This document shows, piece after piece, positions 36,104-45,719 of a stretch of 64,000 nt of DNA. Location: NCBI RefSeq assembly GCF_009362735.1, contig NZ_WHNP01000013.1, positions 124,001 to 188,000 of the forward strand. Direction: 5' to 3'. The notes beneath the pieces are model-generated. The model was not told the origin of the DNA. It saw only the letters and a list, made by a program, of their open reading frames with translations, and did not search any database. This DNA is from Paraburkholderia franconis (GTDB lineage: Bacteria > Pseudomonadota > Gammaproteobacteria > Burkholderiales > Burkholderiaceae). Numbering within the stretch: position 1 is the first letter of the stretch; each line of letters starts with the position of its first letter. The position numbers and the translations under genes were made by a program.

Positions 36104-36553
36104 TCAGCTTCGCGGCGAATTCTTCAGCGAGTCGCGGATCTCGCGCAGCAGCAGCACGTCTTCCGGCGTGGGCGGCGGTGCTTCGGGCGCGGCGGGCGCC
36201 GGGGCGCGCAGCTTGTTGATGAACTTGACCATCATGAAGATGATGAAGGCGAGAATCACGAAGTTGATCGCGACCGTGATGAACGAGCCATAGCCGAACG
36301 CTGCGACGCCCGCCGTTTGCAGATCCTTGTACGAATCAGGATTGCCCTTGAAGTTGGGCGGTATGTGGCCGAGCAGGACGAACTTGTTCGAGAAGTCGAG
36401 GCCGCCCGTCGCAACGCCGACGACAGGCATGATCAGGTCTTTCACGACGGAATTGACGATCGTCGAGAACGCGCCGCCGATGATCACACCGACAGCGAGG
36501 TCCATTACGTTGCCCTTGAGGGCAAATTCCTTGAATTCCGCGACTAGGCTCAT
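36104..36553 (-). CDS. mscL: MscL, large-conductance mechanosensitive channel
   Basis: MscL opens on membrane tension to release solutes after osmotic downshock. The 149-residue protein has the amphipathic N-terminal helix (MSLVAEFKEFALKGN), TM1 (VMDLAVGVIIGGAFSTIVNSVV), a periplasmic loop, TM2 (ITVAINFVILAFIIFMMVKFINKL), a Pro/Ala linker and a charged C-terminal helix (EDVLLLREIRDSLKNS). AAGGAG lies about 7 bp before the ATG. Family length in beta-proteobacteria is 140-150, so it is complete. Confidence 0.96.
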   Translation of the reverse strand: MSLVAEFKEFALKGNVMDLAVGVIIGGAFSTIVNSVVKDLIMPVVGVATGGLDFSNKFVLLGHIPPNFKGNPDSYKDLQTAGVAAFGYGSFITVAINFVILAFIIFMMVKFINKLRAPAPAAPEAPPPTPEDVLLLREIRDSLKNSPRS

Positions 36554-36880
36554 CGGGCAGTTCTCCTTGAAGTCGATGGCGACATGATAGCCAACGTTCG
36601 GCGCAGCGGGGAATCATTTGGGGATTCATCGCGATGCGCCACGGCATGACGCAGGAAGCGATTGTCGTGCCCGTGCAGGACGAATCACGCCGATGGCCGA
36701 AGCCATGGCATGTGATGGGCTGTAGCACGCCGCGTGACATGTCGGTTTGACGAGCGCACGGGCAACCGGATGCAAGAATCAGACGCAAGACATGCGCATT
36801 GAAGCGCTAACGAAAGAAAGCGCGCAGCAAGAACACGCGATCACAGCGCGCGCGACGAGGCCGCTATATCGGCAGGCCCA
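36554..36880 (-). other. mscL upstream region
   Basis: About 327 bp between mscL and the dehydratase gene, both on the minus strand. It holds the mscL ribosome binding site and a TATCAT hexamer (36583-36588 region on the minus strand) that could be a -10. No gene is seen. Confidence 0.4.
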
Positions 36881-37900
36881 TCAGACTTCAGCGGCCCGCG
36901 CCTGTTCGATATGTGCGGCGAACGTCACGGGATCGGTATTCGTCCCACATAGCAGCACGCCGACGCGCTTGCCTTGCAGTTGCTCGCGCAACGGGCCGAG
37001 CAGGGCGGCTGTGGCGGCCGCGCACGCGGGCTCGACGGCAAGCTTCAGCTGCGTGAAGAGGGTGAGCATCGCGGCTCGCAGCGCGTCGTCGGTGACGGTG
37101 ACGAGGCGGTCGATATGGCGGCGGCACAGCTCGTAGCTGTATTGCTCGGTATGCGGCGCCATCAGCGAATCGGCGATCGAATGCATGTGGCTCATCTTGA
37201 CCGTGTGATTCGCGGCGAAGCTGCGGTTCATCACGTCGGCGCCTTCCGGTTCGACGCCGTACACATGCACGCGCGGATTGGCGAGCCGCAGCGCCGTCGA
37301 GATGCCCGCCGCGAGCCCGCCGCCGCCGATGGGCACGATCACCGCGTCGAGGTCCGGTGTTTGCGTCGCCCATTCGTAGCCGAGCGTCGCGGTGCCGAGC
37401 ACCGTGCGGTAGCCGTTGAACGGATGCACAAAGTAGCGGCCTTCCTCGGCTTCGACGCGCCGCACGATTTCGAACGCTTCCGTCACGTTCTCCGCGACGA
37501 CGACTTCCGCGCGATATTTGCGGCACAACGCGATGCGCGCGGGATTCGCCGCATGCATCACGACGACCTTTGCGCTGATGCCCATGCGCATCGCCGCATA
37601 CGCGACGGCCACGGCATGATTGCCGCCCGACACGCAGGTGACGCCCGCGCTGCGCTGCGCCGGGTCGAGCGCGAGCAGATTCGTGAACGCGCCGCGCGCC
37701 TTGAAGCTGCCGCCCGCCTGCAATAGCTCGAACTTGAAGTTGAGCAGCGTGCCTTCGAGCGTCGGGAAATCCATCCGGTCGAACACGGGCGTTCGCACGA
37801 CCCACGGTGTCAACGCGAAATGCTGCGAGGCGATGTCGTCGAGCGTCGGTATCGGCTCGCCGTCGATCGTGCGGTCGGAGTGCTGCGTGGCAGTGGACAT
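36881..37900 (-). CDS. Threonine/serine dehydratase-type PLP enzyme
   Basis: A fold-type II PLP enzyme of 339 residues without a regulatory ACT domain, so of the catabolic rather than the biosynthetic IlvA type. The Schiff-base Lys67 lies in GGSFKARGA. The phosphate-binding glycine loop is PIGGGGLAAGIS, and the conserved SGGNHAVAVAYAA binds the cofactor ring. It would deaminate L-threonine or L-serine to the 2-oxo acid. Serine racemase and hydroxyaspartate dehydratase share these motifs and cannot be excluded. It is followed on the same strand only by mscL, 327 bp away. Confidence 0.85.
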   Translation of the reverse strand: MSTATQHSDRTIDGEPIPTLDDIASQHFALTPWVVRTPVFDRMDFPTLEGTLLNFKFELLQAGGSFKARGAFTNLLALDPAQRSAGVTCVSGGNHAVAVAYAAMRMGISAKVVVMHAANPARIALCRKYRAEVVVAENVTEAFEIVRRVEAEEGRYFVHPFNGYRTVLGTATLGYEWATQTPDLDAVIVPIGGGGLAAGISTALRLANPRVHVYGVEPEGADVMNRSFAANHTVKMSHMHSIADSLMAPHTEQYSYELCRRHIDRLVTVTDDALRAAMLTLFTQLKLAVEPACAAATAALLGPLREQLQGKRVGVLLCGTNTDPVTFAAHIEQARAAEV

Positions 37901-37985
37901 GGCGTGCGTTACTCGTCTGTGGGGGAGGTCCGCGTTCGATGTCTTGTCGTCGGTTGTCGTCGCTTGTTGTTATGCGTTGCTTCCG

Positions 37986-39233
37986 TCAATGCGCGTGCGC
38001 GTCGACCGACATGCTATGGATAAACTTGCTCAGAAAGCGTTCGCACTGCGCGAGCTGGTCGAGCGTGACGAACTCGTTGGCCTTGTGCGCCTGCTGGATG
38101 TCGCCCGGCCCGCACACGATGCTCGGAATCCCTGCCCGCGAAAACAGGCCTGCTTCCGTGCCGTAGGCGACCTTGCGTTTGTCCTGATCGGCCGTGAGCG
38201 CACGCACGAGTTGCGTGATGGCCGCCTGCTCCGATGCGTCGAGACCGGGCGCCGCGGCGATCTTCGTGATCTCGATCGCGGCCGCTTCGTGCTCGCGCTT
38301 CATCTTCGGCAGCAGCGTCTCGCGCGCGTACTGGTCGATGCGCGCGAAGATCGGCTCGGGATCGAGCGTCGGCAGATTGCGGAACTCGAATTCGAAGCTG
38401 CATTCGGCGGGCACTGTGTTGATCGCATTGCCGCCCTTGATCGTGCTGGTCTGCGCCGTCGTGAACGGCACGTCGTAGAGTTCGTCGAACGGGCCTTGCT
38501 CGCGGAACTGGTCGGCCATGTCGCGGATGAAGCAGATGAGCCGCGCCGCGTATTCGATCGCGTTCAAGCCATTCGGCGTAAGCGACGAGTGCGCCGCCTG
38601 GCCGCGCACGCAGCACTGATACGCGTTGATGCCCTTGTGCGCGATGATGGGCCGCATGCTGGTCGGCTCGCCGACGATGCAGCCGTCCGGCTTGACGCCG
38701 CGCTTCATCAGGTCGGCGATCATCAGCGGCGCGCCCACGCAGCCCACTTCTTCGTCGAACGAGAAGGCCAGATGGATCGGCTTCGCGAGCTTCGTCTGCT
38801 GCATCTGCGGGACTAGCGTCAGCGCCGCGCCGATAAAGCCCTTCATATCGCAGGTACCGCGCCCGTAGAGCTTGTCGCCGCGCACTTCGGGCCGGAACGG
38901 ATCGCTGTCCCATTGCTGACCGTCGACGGGCACCACGTCCGTGTGACCCGACAGCACGATTCCGCCATTCGTCTCGCCGTCGTGCGCCGGAATCGTCGCG
39001 AACAGGTTCGCCCATTTGCCGCTTTCGTCGTGCGTGAGCGTCGCGTCGATGCCGCGCTCGCGCAGCGCGTCGCGCACGGTTTCGATCAGGCCGAGATTCG
39101 GATTGCGGCTGACCGTGTCCATCGACACGAGGCGTTCAACCCAGGGAAGCGAAGCAGGAGACGAAGCGTTGGAGGCAACAGCGGAAGAGGAAGACGTTTG
39201 TGCGGACAGCGCTTTATCAGCGACCTGTGACAT
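37986..39233 (-). CDS. argE: Acetylornithine deacetylase ArgE (M20 family)
   Basis: ArgE removes the acetyl group from N2-acetylornithine in arginine biosynthesis. The 415-residue M20 metallohydrolase keeps all expected ligands: His97 and Asp99 in SGHTDVVPVDG, bridging Asp129 in GRGTCDMKGF, catalytic Glu161 and ligand Glu162 in FDEEVGC, and the Glu of VGEPTSM. A Ser/Ala-rich N-terminal 28 residues precede the domain and are probably disordered. ArgE is the best fit, and succinyl-diaminopimelate desuccinylase is the nearest alternative. A second, divergent M20 protein lies upstream on the same strand. Confidence 0.9.
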   Translation of the reverse strand: MSQVADKALSAQTSSSSAVASNASSPASLPWVERLVSMDTVSRNPNLGLIETVRDALRERGIDATLTHDESGKWANLFATIPAHDGETNGGIVLSGHTDVVPVDGQQWDSDPFRPEVRGDKLYGRGTCDMKGFIGAALTLVPQMQQTKLAKPIHLAFSFDEEVGCVGAPLMIADLMKRGVKPDGCIVGEPTSMRPIIAHKGINAYQCCVRGQAAHSSLTPNGLNAIEYAARLICFIRDMADQFREQGPFDELYDVPFTTAQTSTIKGGNAINTVPAECSFEFEFRNLPTLDPEPIFARIDQYARETLLPKMKREHEAAAIEITKIAAAPGLDASEQAAITQLVRALTADQDKRKVAYGTEAGLFSRAGIPSIVCGPGDIQQAHKANEFVTLDQLAQCERFLSKFIHSMSVDAHAH

Positions 39234-39422
39234 GACCTTGGCTCCAGCTTGTGTGTCATTCGATGATACCCAAAAAGCACTTAATAATCCAAAGCTCGAT
39301 GCGCCAGGTGCTTGCGGGGCGTGGCTTTGCGCGATGCAGCAATCGTTTGGCGGGCGATGGAAGCGCTTTCGTCCGCGCTTTGGACTTCGACCAGCTTTGA
39401 CCGTTTTTCGGCGCGTCGACCG

Positions 39423-40601
39423 TCAGGCCAGCAGCGCGAGCAACGCGCGTTCGTAGACGCAATAGACGGGCGCGACGCTCGAAAGTTCGATGCGTTCGTC
39501 GGCCGCGTGAATGCCCTCGCAGCGCACGCCGAAACCGCACAACGCGGGCACGCCCAGCGACGCCAGATAGTTGCCGATGTTCGACGGCCCCGCGACGGCG
39601 CATGGCAGTTCCACGCCGAGCTCGTCTCGTGCCGCACGATATAGCGCCATGACGATCGGATGCGATGCGTCCACGCGATACGCGGGCCAGCCCGCGATCC
39701 ACTCGATCGTCGTCGCGAGCGACGCGTCGTAGCCCGCATCGTGAGTGCGGACGATCTCAGCAATACAGCGTTGTGCTTCGCGTTGATCGAAGCGCGGCGT
39801 GAGCCTGCAATCGACGCTCAGTTCGCAACGGTCGGGCACGTTCGTGAACGTGCCGTCGCCCGTGCGGATGCCTGTCACCGTGAGTTGCGCGGGGCGCTCG
39901 AAAGTATGATCGGTGGGCAGCTTTGCGTCGTTCAACGCGGCGGCGAGATGGGCGCCGCGTATCGCCGCGTTGAGGCCGCGCGCGCTGCTGCCGCCCGAAT
40001 GCGCAGCGATGCCGCGCACGACGAGCCGTGCACGGATGAAGCCGCGCGCGCCCACGACGATGCGATCGATGCCCGGATAGCCGATGAACACGCCGTCGGG
40101 CCGGGGCGCGTCGGCGGCATCGAAGAAGGCGCGCGCGCCACCGAAACGGCCCGTGTGCTCGTCGAGATCGAAGAGCACGCCGAGCGTGCCGGCGAATTCA
40201 TCGGTGCGCCGTGCGAGCGCGGCGGCCAGATGCGCGTAGATCGCTACCGCGGCCTTGCTGTCCGCGCTGCCGCGGCCGTGCAGCCAGCCGTCCGCGATCT
40301 GCGCGCTGAGGGGCGGGTACGTCCACGCGGATTCGTCGCCGAAGCTCGCGGTGTCGAGCGTCGCGTTCAGCAGATAGTACGGACGTCGCTGCGCGTTCGC
40401 CGTGCCTTGTATCTCGACGTAAAGCCCGAGCGGATCGCCGTCGTCACCGGTGAGCCGCCGCGTGGCGACCTGATGCGTGCTACACCATGCTTCTAGACAG
40501 GCGAGCACGGACGCGCACGCATCGATTCCGCCACGGCTCGGGATGCGCACGAGCGCCGTCAGCAGATCGACGATCGATGCCGTGTCGCTCGTGGCCGTCA
40601 T
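39423..40601 (-). CDS. M20-family peptidase-like protein with altered metal site
   Basis: A 392-residue M20 fold protein beginning at the ATG 40601, only 13 bp after the mfd stop, so probably transcribed with mfd. Aligning motifs by eye with ArgE next door, the first His-x-Asp is Thr81-Leu-Asp83. Bridging Asp114 (GRGSADSKAA) is kept, catalytic Glu148 is kept but the next ligand is His149 instead of Glu, and the GEP Glu is Tyr175 (IGYPGI). The C-terminal His (EGIHAADE) is present. The second metal site thus looks lost. It may be mononuclear, bind other metals, or be inactive. The long in-frame extension to 40910 overlaps mfd and is Arg/Ser noise. Confidence 0.85.
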   Translation of the reverse strand: MTATSDTASIVDLLTALVRIPSRGGIDACASVLACLEAWCSTHQVATRRLTGDDGDPLGLYVEIQGTANAQRRPYYLLNATLDTASFGDESAWTYPPLSAQIADGWLHGRGSADSKAAVAIYAHLAAALARRTDEFAGTLGVLFDLDEHTGRFGGARAFFDAADAPRPDGVFIGYPGIDRIVVGARGFIRARLVVRGIAAHSGGSSARGLNAAIRGAHLAAALNDAKLPTDHTFERPAQLTVTGIRTGDGTFTNVPDRCELSVDCRLTPRFDQREAQRCIAEIVRTHDAGYDASLATTIEWIAGWPAYRVDASHPIVMALYRAARDELGVELPCAVAGPSNIGNYLASLGVPALCGFGVRCEGIHAADERIELSSVAPVYCVYERALLALLA

Positions 40602-40614
40602 GCGACGCGTCCGC

Positions 40615-43600
40615 TCAGGACGCGACGCGCTGATCCGCCGCGCCCTTCGCCGGCGCGCCGAGCGCGCGCAGCGTTTCCTTGACCGTCGCGACGCGCACCG
40701 AGAAGTCCGGGCTGCGCGTCTCGATGCGCAGCTTGTCCTGGCCCGCGAGCTTGATGTGCTTGTGTTTCTGGACCATCTCGATGATCCGCATCGCGTCGAT
40801 GGGCGGATTCGGAACGAACTGCAAGCCAATGACCGCTTCGCCCGCATCGATCTTCGAAATGCCGAGCGGCTTCGCCGCGAGACGCAGGCGGTGCGTTTCG
40901 ACGAGCGCATGCGCTTGCGGCGGCATCTTGCCGAAGCGGTCGATCAGCTCTTCCTGAATGCCGTCGATCGAATCGCTGTGCTCGCAGTTCGCGAGGCGCT
41001 TGTACAGCGACAGGCGCTCCTGCACGTCGCCGCAATAGTCGGCGGGCAGGATGGCGGGCGCGTGCAGGTTGATTTCCGTCGTCGCGGCCAAAGGCGATGT
41101 GAGGTCCGGCTCCTTGCCGTTCTTTAGCGCCTTGACGGCGTCGTTCAGCATGTCGGTGTAGAGCTGGAAGCCGATCTCGTGAATTTCTCCCGACTGCTTG
41201 TCGCCGAGCACTTCGCCCGTGCCGCGAATCTCGAGGTCGTGCATCGCGAGGTAGAAGCCCGCGCCCAGTTCTTCCATCTGCTGGATCGCTTCGAGCCGCC
41301 GTTGCGCCTGCTTCGTCAAACCCTGCGGATCGTGCACGAGGAGATACGAATAGGCCTGGTGATGCGAACGGCCGACGCGTCCGCGCAACTGATGCAACTG
41401 CGCGAGCCCGAACTTGTCCGATCGATGGATCAGGATCGTGTTCGCGCTCGGCACGTCGATGCCCGTTTCGATGATCGTCGTGCACAGCAGCACGTTCGCG
41501 CGCTGTGCAACGAAATCGCGCATCACGCGTTCGAGCTCGCGCTCGTGCATCTGGCCGTGCGCGACGGCAATGCGCGCTTCGGGCACGAGCGCTTCGAGCA
41601 TCTGCCGGCGGTTCTCGATGGTTTCGACTTCGTTGTGCAGGAAGTACACCTGGCCGCCGCGCTTCAGTTCGCGCAGCATCGCTTCGCGGATCACGCCGTC
41701 TTCTTCGCGGCGCACGAAGGTCTTGATCGCGAGCCGCTTTTGCGGCGCCGTCGCGATCACGGAGAAATCGCGCAGCCCTTCGAGCGCCATGCCGAGCGTG
41801 CGCGGGATCGGCGTCGCGGTGAGCGTCAGCACGTCGACTTCGGCGCGCAGCGCTTTCAGCGCTTCCTTCTGGCGCACGCCGAAGCGGTGCTCTTCGTCGA
41901 TGATCACGAGCCCGAGCCGCTTGAACTGCACATCCGATGACAGCAGCTTGTGCGTGCCGATCACGATGTCGACGCTGCCTTCGTTGATCTGCTGAATGGC
42001 CGTGCTGACTTCCTTGCCCGTCTTGAAGCGCGACAGCTCGGCGATGCGCACGGGCCAGTCGGAGAAGCGATCGGTGAAGGTCTGCGTGTGCTGCTCGGCG
42101 AGCAGCGTCGTGGGCGAGAGCAGCGCGACCTGCTTGCCGCCCATCACCGCGATGAAGGCCGCGCGCAACGCGACTTCTGTCTTGCCGAAGCCGACGTCGC
42201 CGCACACGAGGCGATCCATCGGCTTGCCGCTCGTCATGTCGCCGATCACGGCGGCGATCGCGGCCGCCTGGTCGGGCGTTTCCTCGAAGCCGAAGGTCTC
42301 CGCGAACTTCACGTAGTCGCGCGGATCGAGCTTGAACGCGTGGCCTTCGCGTGCCGCGCGGCGGGCGTACAGGTTCAGCAGCTCGGCGGCCGTGTCGCGG
42401 ATCTGCTGCGCGGCCTTGCGCTTCGCCTTTTCCCACTGGCCCGAGCCGAGCGCGTGCAGCGGCGCGCTTTCGGGATCGGCGCCGCTATAGCGCGAGATCA
42501 CGTGCAGTTGCGCGACGGGCACGTAGAGCTTGCTGTCGCCCTGGTATTCGAGGTGCAGGAACTCGGTTTCGCCTTCGCCGAGATCCATCGTCACGAGGCC
42601 CATGTAGCGGCCGATGCCGTGCTGCGAATGCACGACCGGGTCGCCGACCTTCAGCTCCGACAGGTCGCGCACCATCGAATCGACGTTGCTCGCCTGTTCC
42701 TGGCGGCGGCGTCCCGCACGGCGCGCGAGCGGCCCGTAGAGTTCCGTTTCCGTGATGATCGCCGCGCCTTCGCCGGGAATCGCGAAGCCGCTCGCTAGCG
42801 GCGCGACGCCGAGCGTGAAGCGCGCGTCGGCGGTCAGCCAGTCTTCGTAGCTGTCGACGGAAGCGGGGCGCAGTTCGTTTTCCGCGAGCAGTTGCGCGAT
42901 CGTCTCGCGGCGGCCCGCCGATTCGGCTGCGAACAGCACGCGGTTCGGCGTCGTGTCGAGATACGCGCGCAGCCCCGACACGGGGTCTTCGGCGTGACGG
43001 TCGATCGCCAGATTCGGCAGCGGAACGGCCCAGCCGCCGCCCGCGTTGCCGGGCAGCGCGAGGCGCGCGAAAGGCTTCGCGAACGCAAAGAAATCTTCGT
43101 CCGACAGAAAGAGCCGCTGCGGTTCGAGAATCGGCCGGTCGCGGTCATGCGACAGGAAGCTGTAGCGCTGCTTCGTATCGGCCGTGAAGCGCCGTATCGC
43201 GGTGTCGAGGTCGCCGACGAACGCGAGCTGCGCGCCTTCGGGCAAGTAGTGAAAGAGCGTCGCCGTCTCTTCGAAGAACAGCGGCAGATAGTATTCGATG
43301 CCCGCCGACGGCACGCCGTTGCCGATGTCCTTGTAGATCGACGCGCGGCTCGGATCGCCTTCGAACACTTCGCGCCAGCGGCTGCGAAATGCGGTGCGCG
43401 CGGCTTCGTCGAACGGAAACTCGCGGCCGGGCAACAGGCGCACGTCCTTCACGGGATACAGGCTGCGCTGCGAGTCGGGATCGAACGCACGGATCGAGTC
43501 GACCTGATCGTCGAACAGGTCGATCCGGTACGGCAGCGGCGAGCCCATCGGGAACAGGTCGATCAGCGAGCCGCGCACGCAGTATTCGCCCGGCCGCACG

Positions 43601-44103
43601 ACCTGGCTCACGTGCTCGTAGCCGGCGAGCGTCAGTTGCGCCTTGAGCTTCGCTTCGTCGAGCCGCTCGCCCTGCGAGAACGAAAACGTGTACGCGGCCA
43701 TGAACGACGCGGGCGGCATCCGGTAGAGCGCGGTCGTCGCGGGGACGAGCAGGATGTCGCAACGGCCTTCGCCGAGATCGTGCAGCGTCGCGAGGCGCTC
43801 GGACACGAGATCCTGGTGCGGTGAAAACGAGTCGTAAGGCAGCGTTTCCCAGTCGGGCAGCAGACGAACGCGCGCATTCGGCGCAAAGAACGCGAGTTCC
43901 TGCGACAGCCGCTGCGCATCGACGGCGCTCGCGCAGACGACGGCGAGCAGCGGCATCTGCTGTCGATAGGCGAGGTGATAGCGGGCGATCAGCAGCGCAT
44001 CGGACGAGCCGTGCGTGCCGTCGAAAACGAAACGCTGGCCGGCCTTGACCAGCGCGACGGGCGGTTCATTGAAGGACTGCGTGGATGCGGCGATGTCGGG
44101 CAT
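40615..44103 (-). CDS. mfd: Mfd, transcription-repair coupling factor
   Basis: Mfd displaces RNA polymerase stalled at DNA lesions and recruits UvrA. The 1162-residue protein has the N-terminal UvrB-homology region, the RNA-polymerase interaction domain (around VGDPVVHSQHGIGRYMGL), and the superfamily-2 translocase. Walker A (GDVGFGKTEVALRAAF) lies near residue 640 and DEEHRFG near 735. A TRG/RecG-like motif (YFLHNEVETI... HGQM), QLRGRVGRS, and the C-terminal TRCF domain complete it. The ATG at 44103 (MPDIAAS) is chosen over an extension to 44202. It is divergent from ispD, and an M20 protein gene follows closely. Confidence 0.96.
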   Translation of the reverse strand: MPDIAASTQSFNEPPVALVKAGQRFVFDGTHGSSDALLIARYHLAYRQQMPLLAVVCASAVDAQRLSQELAFFAPNARVRLLPDWETLPYDSFSPHQDLVSERLATLHDLGEGRCDILLVPATTALYRMPPASFMAAYTFSFSQGERLDEAKLKAQLTLAGYEHVSQVVRPGEYCVRGSLIDLFPMGSPLPYRIDLFDDQVDSIRAFDPDSQRSLYPVKDVRLLPGREFPFDEAARTAFRSRWREVFEGDPSRASIYKDIGNGVPSAGIEYYLPLFFEETATLFHYLPEGAQLAFVGDLDTAIRRFTADTKQRYSFLSHDRDRPILEPQRLFLSDEDFFAFAKPFARLALPGNAGGGWAVPLPNLAIDRHAEDPVSGLRAYLDTTPNRVLFAAESAGRRETIAQLLAENELRPASVDSYEDWLTADARFTLGVAPLASGFAIPGEGAAIITETELYGPLARRAGRRRQEQASNVDSMVRDLSELKVGDPVVHSQHGIGRYMGLVTMDLGEGETEFLHLEYQGDSKLYVPVAQLHVISRYSGADPESAPLHALGSGQWEKAKRKAAQQIRDTAAELLNLYARRAAREGHAFKLDPRDYVKFAETFGFEETPDQAAAIAAVIGDMTSGKPMDRLVCGDVGFGKTEVALRAAFIAVMGGKQVALLSPTTLLAEQHTQTFTDRFSDWPVRIAELSRFKTGKEVSTAIQQINEGSVDIVIGTHKLLSSDVQFKRLGLVIIDEEHRFGVRQKEALKALRAEVDVLTLTATPIPRTLGMALEGLRDFSVIATAPQKRLAIKTFVRREEDGVIREAMLRELKRGGQVYFLHNEVETIENRRQMLEALVPEARIAVAHGQMHERELERVMRDFVAQRANVLLCTTIIETGIDVPSANTILIHRSDKFGLAQLHQLRGRVGRSHHQAYSYLLVHDPQGLTKQAQRRLEAIQQMEELGAGFYLAMHDLEIRGTGEVLGDKQSGEIHEIGFQLYTDMLNDAVKALKNGKEPDLTSPLAATTEINLHAPAILPADYCGDVQERLSLYKRLANCEHSDSIDGIQEELIDRFGKMPPQAHALVETHRLRLAAKPLGISKIDAGEAVIGLQFVPNPPIDAMRIIEMVQKHKHIKLAGQDKLRIETRSPDFSVRVATVKETLRALGAPAKGAADQRVAS

Positions 44104-44338
44104 AAAAGGGAAACGGCCTTTGGGGTGACGCGAAGGGTGACGCAAATGAGCAACCTGTCGATTACCAGCGTGAGACCATCGGCTCGCGACGCGCCCGGCC
44201 AATGGACTGCGCCAGCGGACGCCTCGAAGGTGTGTCGCTGGCGGAACACGAGCGGCAAGTTTACGCGTGTCGGGGCATGCGTGCCGAGGACCTATTATAA
44301 AATCCGTCCTTCACTTTGAACTGCGCCGCGTCTTTTCC

Positions 44339-45049
44339 GTGACTTCCCGCCTGTTTGCCCTGATTCCGTGCGCCGGCACCGGCAGCCGTTCCGGCGCGCC
44401 GATGCCCAAGCAATATCGAACCGTCGCGGGTCGCGACATGATGTATTACTCGCTCGCCGCGTTCGACGCTTGCAGCGAGTTTGCGCAGACGCTCGTCGTC
44501 CTCGCGCCCGACGACCAGCATTTCGACGCGCGCCGCTTCGCGGGGCTGCGCTTTGCCGTGCAGCGTTGCGGCGGGGCATCGCGGCAGGCGTCCGTGCTCA
44601 ATGGGCTGCATGCGCTCGCCCAGTTCGGCGCGCGCGATGACGACTGGGTGCTCGTGCACGACGCCGCGCGTCCCGGCATCACGCCCGCGCTGATCCGTGC
44701 GCTCGTGAGCGTGCTGAAGGACGACGCCGTGGGCGGCATCATGGCGCTGCCCGTCGCGGATACGCTCAAGCGCGTGGCGCGCGGCACCGACCATCGCATC
44801 GATCACACCGAGCCGCGCGACGGCCTGTGGCAGGCGCAGACGCCCCAGATGTTTCGCATCGGCATGCTGCGCGAGGCGATCCTGCGCGCGCAAAGCGACG
44901 GCCACGACCTCACCGACGAAGCGAGCGCAATCGAATGGTCCGGCCATGCGCCTAAACTGGTTCAGGGCAGCTTGCGCAATTTCAAGGTCACGTATCCGGA
45001 AGACTTCGATCTGGCCGAGGCGATTCTCGGCCGCGGCACCGCGGGTTGA
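44339..45049 (+). CDS. ispD: IspD, 2-C-methyl-D-erythritol 4-phosphate cytidylyltransferase
   Basis: IspD couples CTP to MEP, the third step of the non-mevalonate isoprenoid pathway. The 236-residue product begins with the nucleotide-binding loop (LFALIPCAGTGSRSG, then PMPKQYRT). It contains VHDAARPGITP and the C-terminal LTDEASAIEW and KVTYPEDFDLAEAIL motifs. I start at the GTG 44339 because the family begins MTSRLFALIPCAG. An in-frame ATG at 44267 would add 24 residues that start before a TATTAT/TATAAA element (44293-44301), which is likely the -10 of this gene. ispF follows 72 bp downstream as usual. Confidence 0.93.
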   Translation: MTSRLFALIPCAGTGSRSGAPMPKQYRTVAGRDMMYYSLAAFDACSEFAQTLVVLAPDDQHFDARRFAGLRFAVQRCGGASRQASVLNGLHALAQFGARDDDWVLVHDAARPGITPALIRALVSVLKDDAVGGIMALPVADTLKRVARGTDHRIDHTEPRDGLWQAQTPQMFRIGMLREAILRAQSDGHDLTDEASAIEWSGHAPKLVQGSLRNFKVTYPEDFDLAEAILGRGTAG

Positions 45050-45121
45050 GCGGCGCGCGCCGTCGCACAATCGGAGCTTCATCGCAGTAACGCTTTCACG
45101 ACATCACGGAACTTCACGCAT

Positions 45122-45601
45122 ATGGATTTGAGAATCGGACAAGGCTACGACGTTCACGCACTGGTGCCGGGACGGCCGCTCATCATCGGCGGCGTGACGA
45201 TTCCGTACGAGCGTGGGCTGCTCGGTCACTCGGATGCGGACGTGCTGCTGCACGCGATCACCGATGCGCTCTTCGGCGCCGCCGCGCTCGGCGATATTGG
45301 CCGTCACTTTCCCGATACCGCGACCGAGTTCAAAGGCGCTAACAGCCGCGTGCTGCTGCGCGAGTGCGCGGCACGCATTGCGAAGGCGGGCTTCGCGATC
45401 CAGAACGTCGACAGCACGGTGATCGCGCAGGCACCGAAGCTCGCGCCGCATATCGACGGGATGCGTGCGAATATCGCGGAAGACCTGAGCCTGCCCATCG
45501 AGCGCGTCAACGTGAAGGCGAAGACCAACGAGAAGCTCGGCTATCTCGGTCGAGGCGAGGGGATCGAAGCGCAAGCCGCTGTTCTGCTGCTGCGCGGCTG
45601 A
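45122..45601 (+). CDS. ispF: IspF, 2-C-methyl-D-erythritol 2,4-cyclodiphosphate synthase
   Basis: IspF cyclises CDP-ME 2-phosphate to ME-cPP with loss of CMP. The 159-residue subunit has the metal ligands Asp10 and His12 (GYDVH) and His44 (LLHAITDALFGA). The GDIGRHFPDT loop and KAKTNEKLGYLGRGEGIEAQAAV C-terminal motif bind the cytidine phosphate. Length is that of the family. It forms the conserved ispD-ispF pair, ended by the terminator at 45661-45687. Confidence 0.96.
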   Translation: MDLRIGQGYDVHALVPGRPLIIGGVTIPYERGLLGHSDADVLLHAITDALFGAAALGDIGRHFPDTATEFKGANSRVLLRECAARIAKAGFAIQNVDSTVIAQAPKLAPHIDGMRANIAEDLSLPIERVNVKAKTNEKLGYLGRGEGIEAQAAVLLLRG

Positions 45602-45660
45602 GTCTGGGCTCATCGCGCGTACGTCGAAAAGCCATGTGTCGCAGCCGTACGTAGAAACTC

Positions 45661-45689
45661 AAAACGCCACGCATCGCGTGGCGTTTTTT
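45661..45689. terminator. Bidirectional terminator between ispF and ahpD
   Basis: Twelve-bp arms AAAACGCCACGC (45661-45672) and GCGTGGCGTTTT (45676-45687) around a 3-nt loop, then more T. The stem shares its ACGCCAC core with the terminator at 43-73. Confidence 0.85.
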
Positions 45690-45719
45690 CATACGCAAGC
45701 GCTTACGGCTTGCTCGCCC

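Noticed and set aside
39423..40910. Longer version of the M20-like protein with an Arg/Ser-rich N-terminus
   Set aside because: The extra 103 codons lie inside mfd in another frame. The ATG at 40601 gives the normal M20 start.
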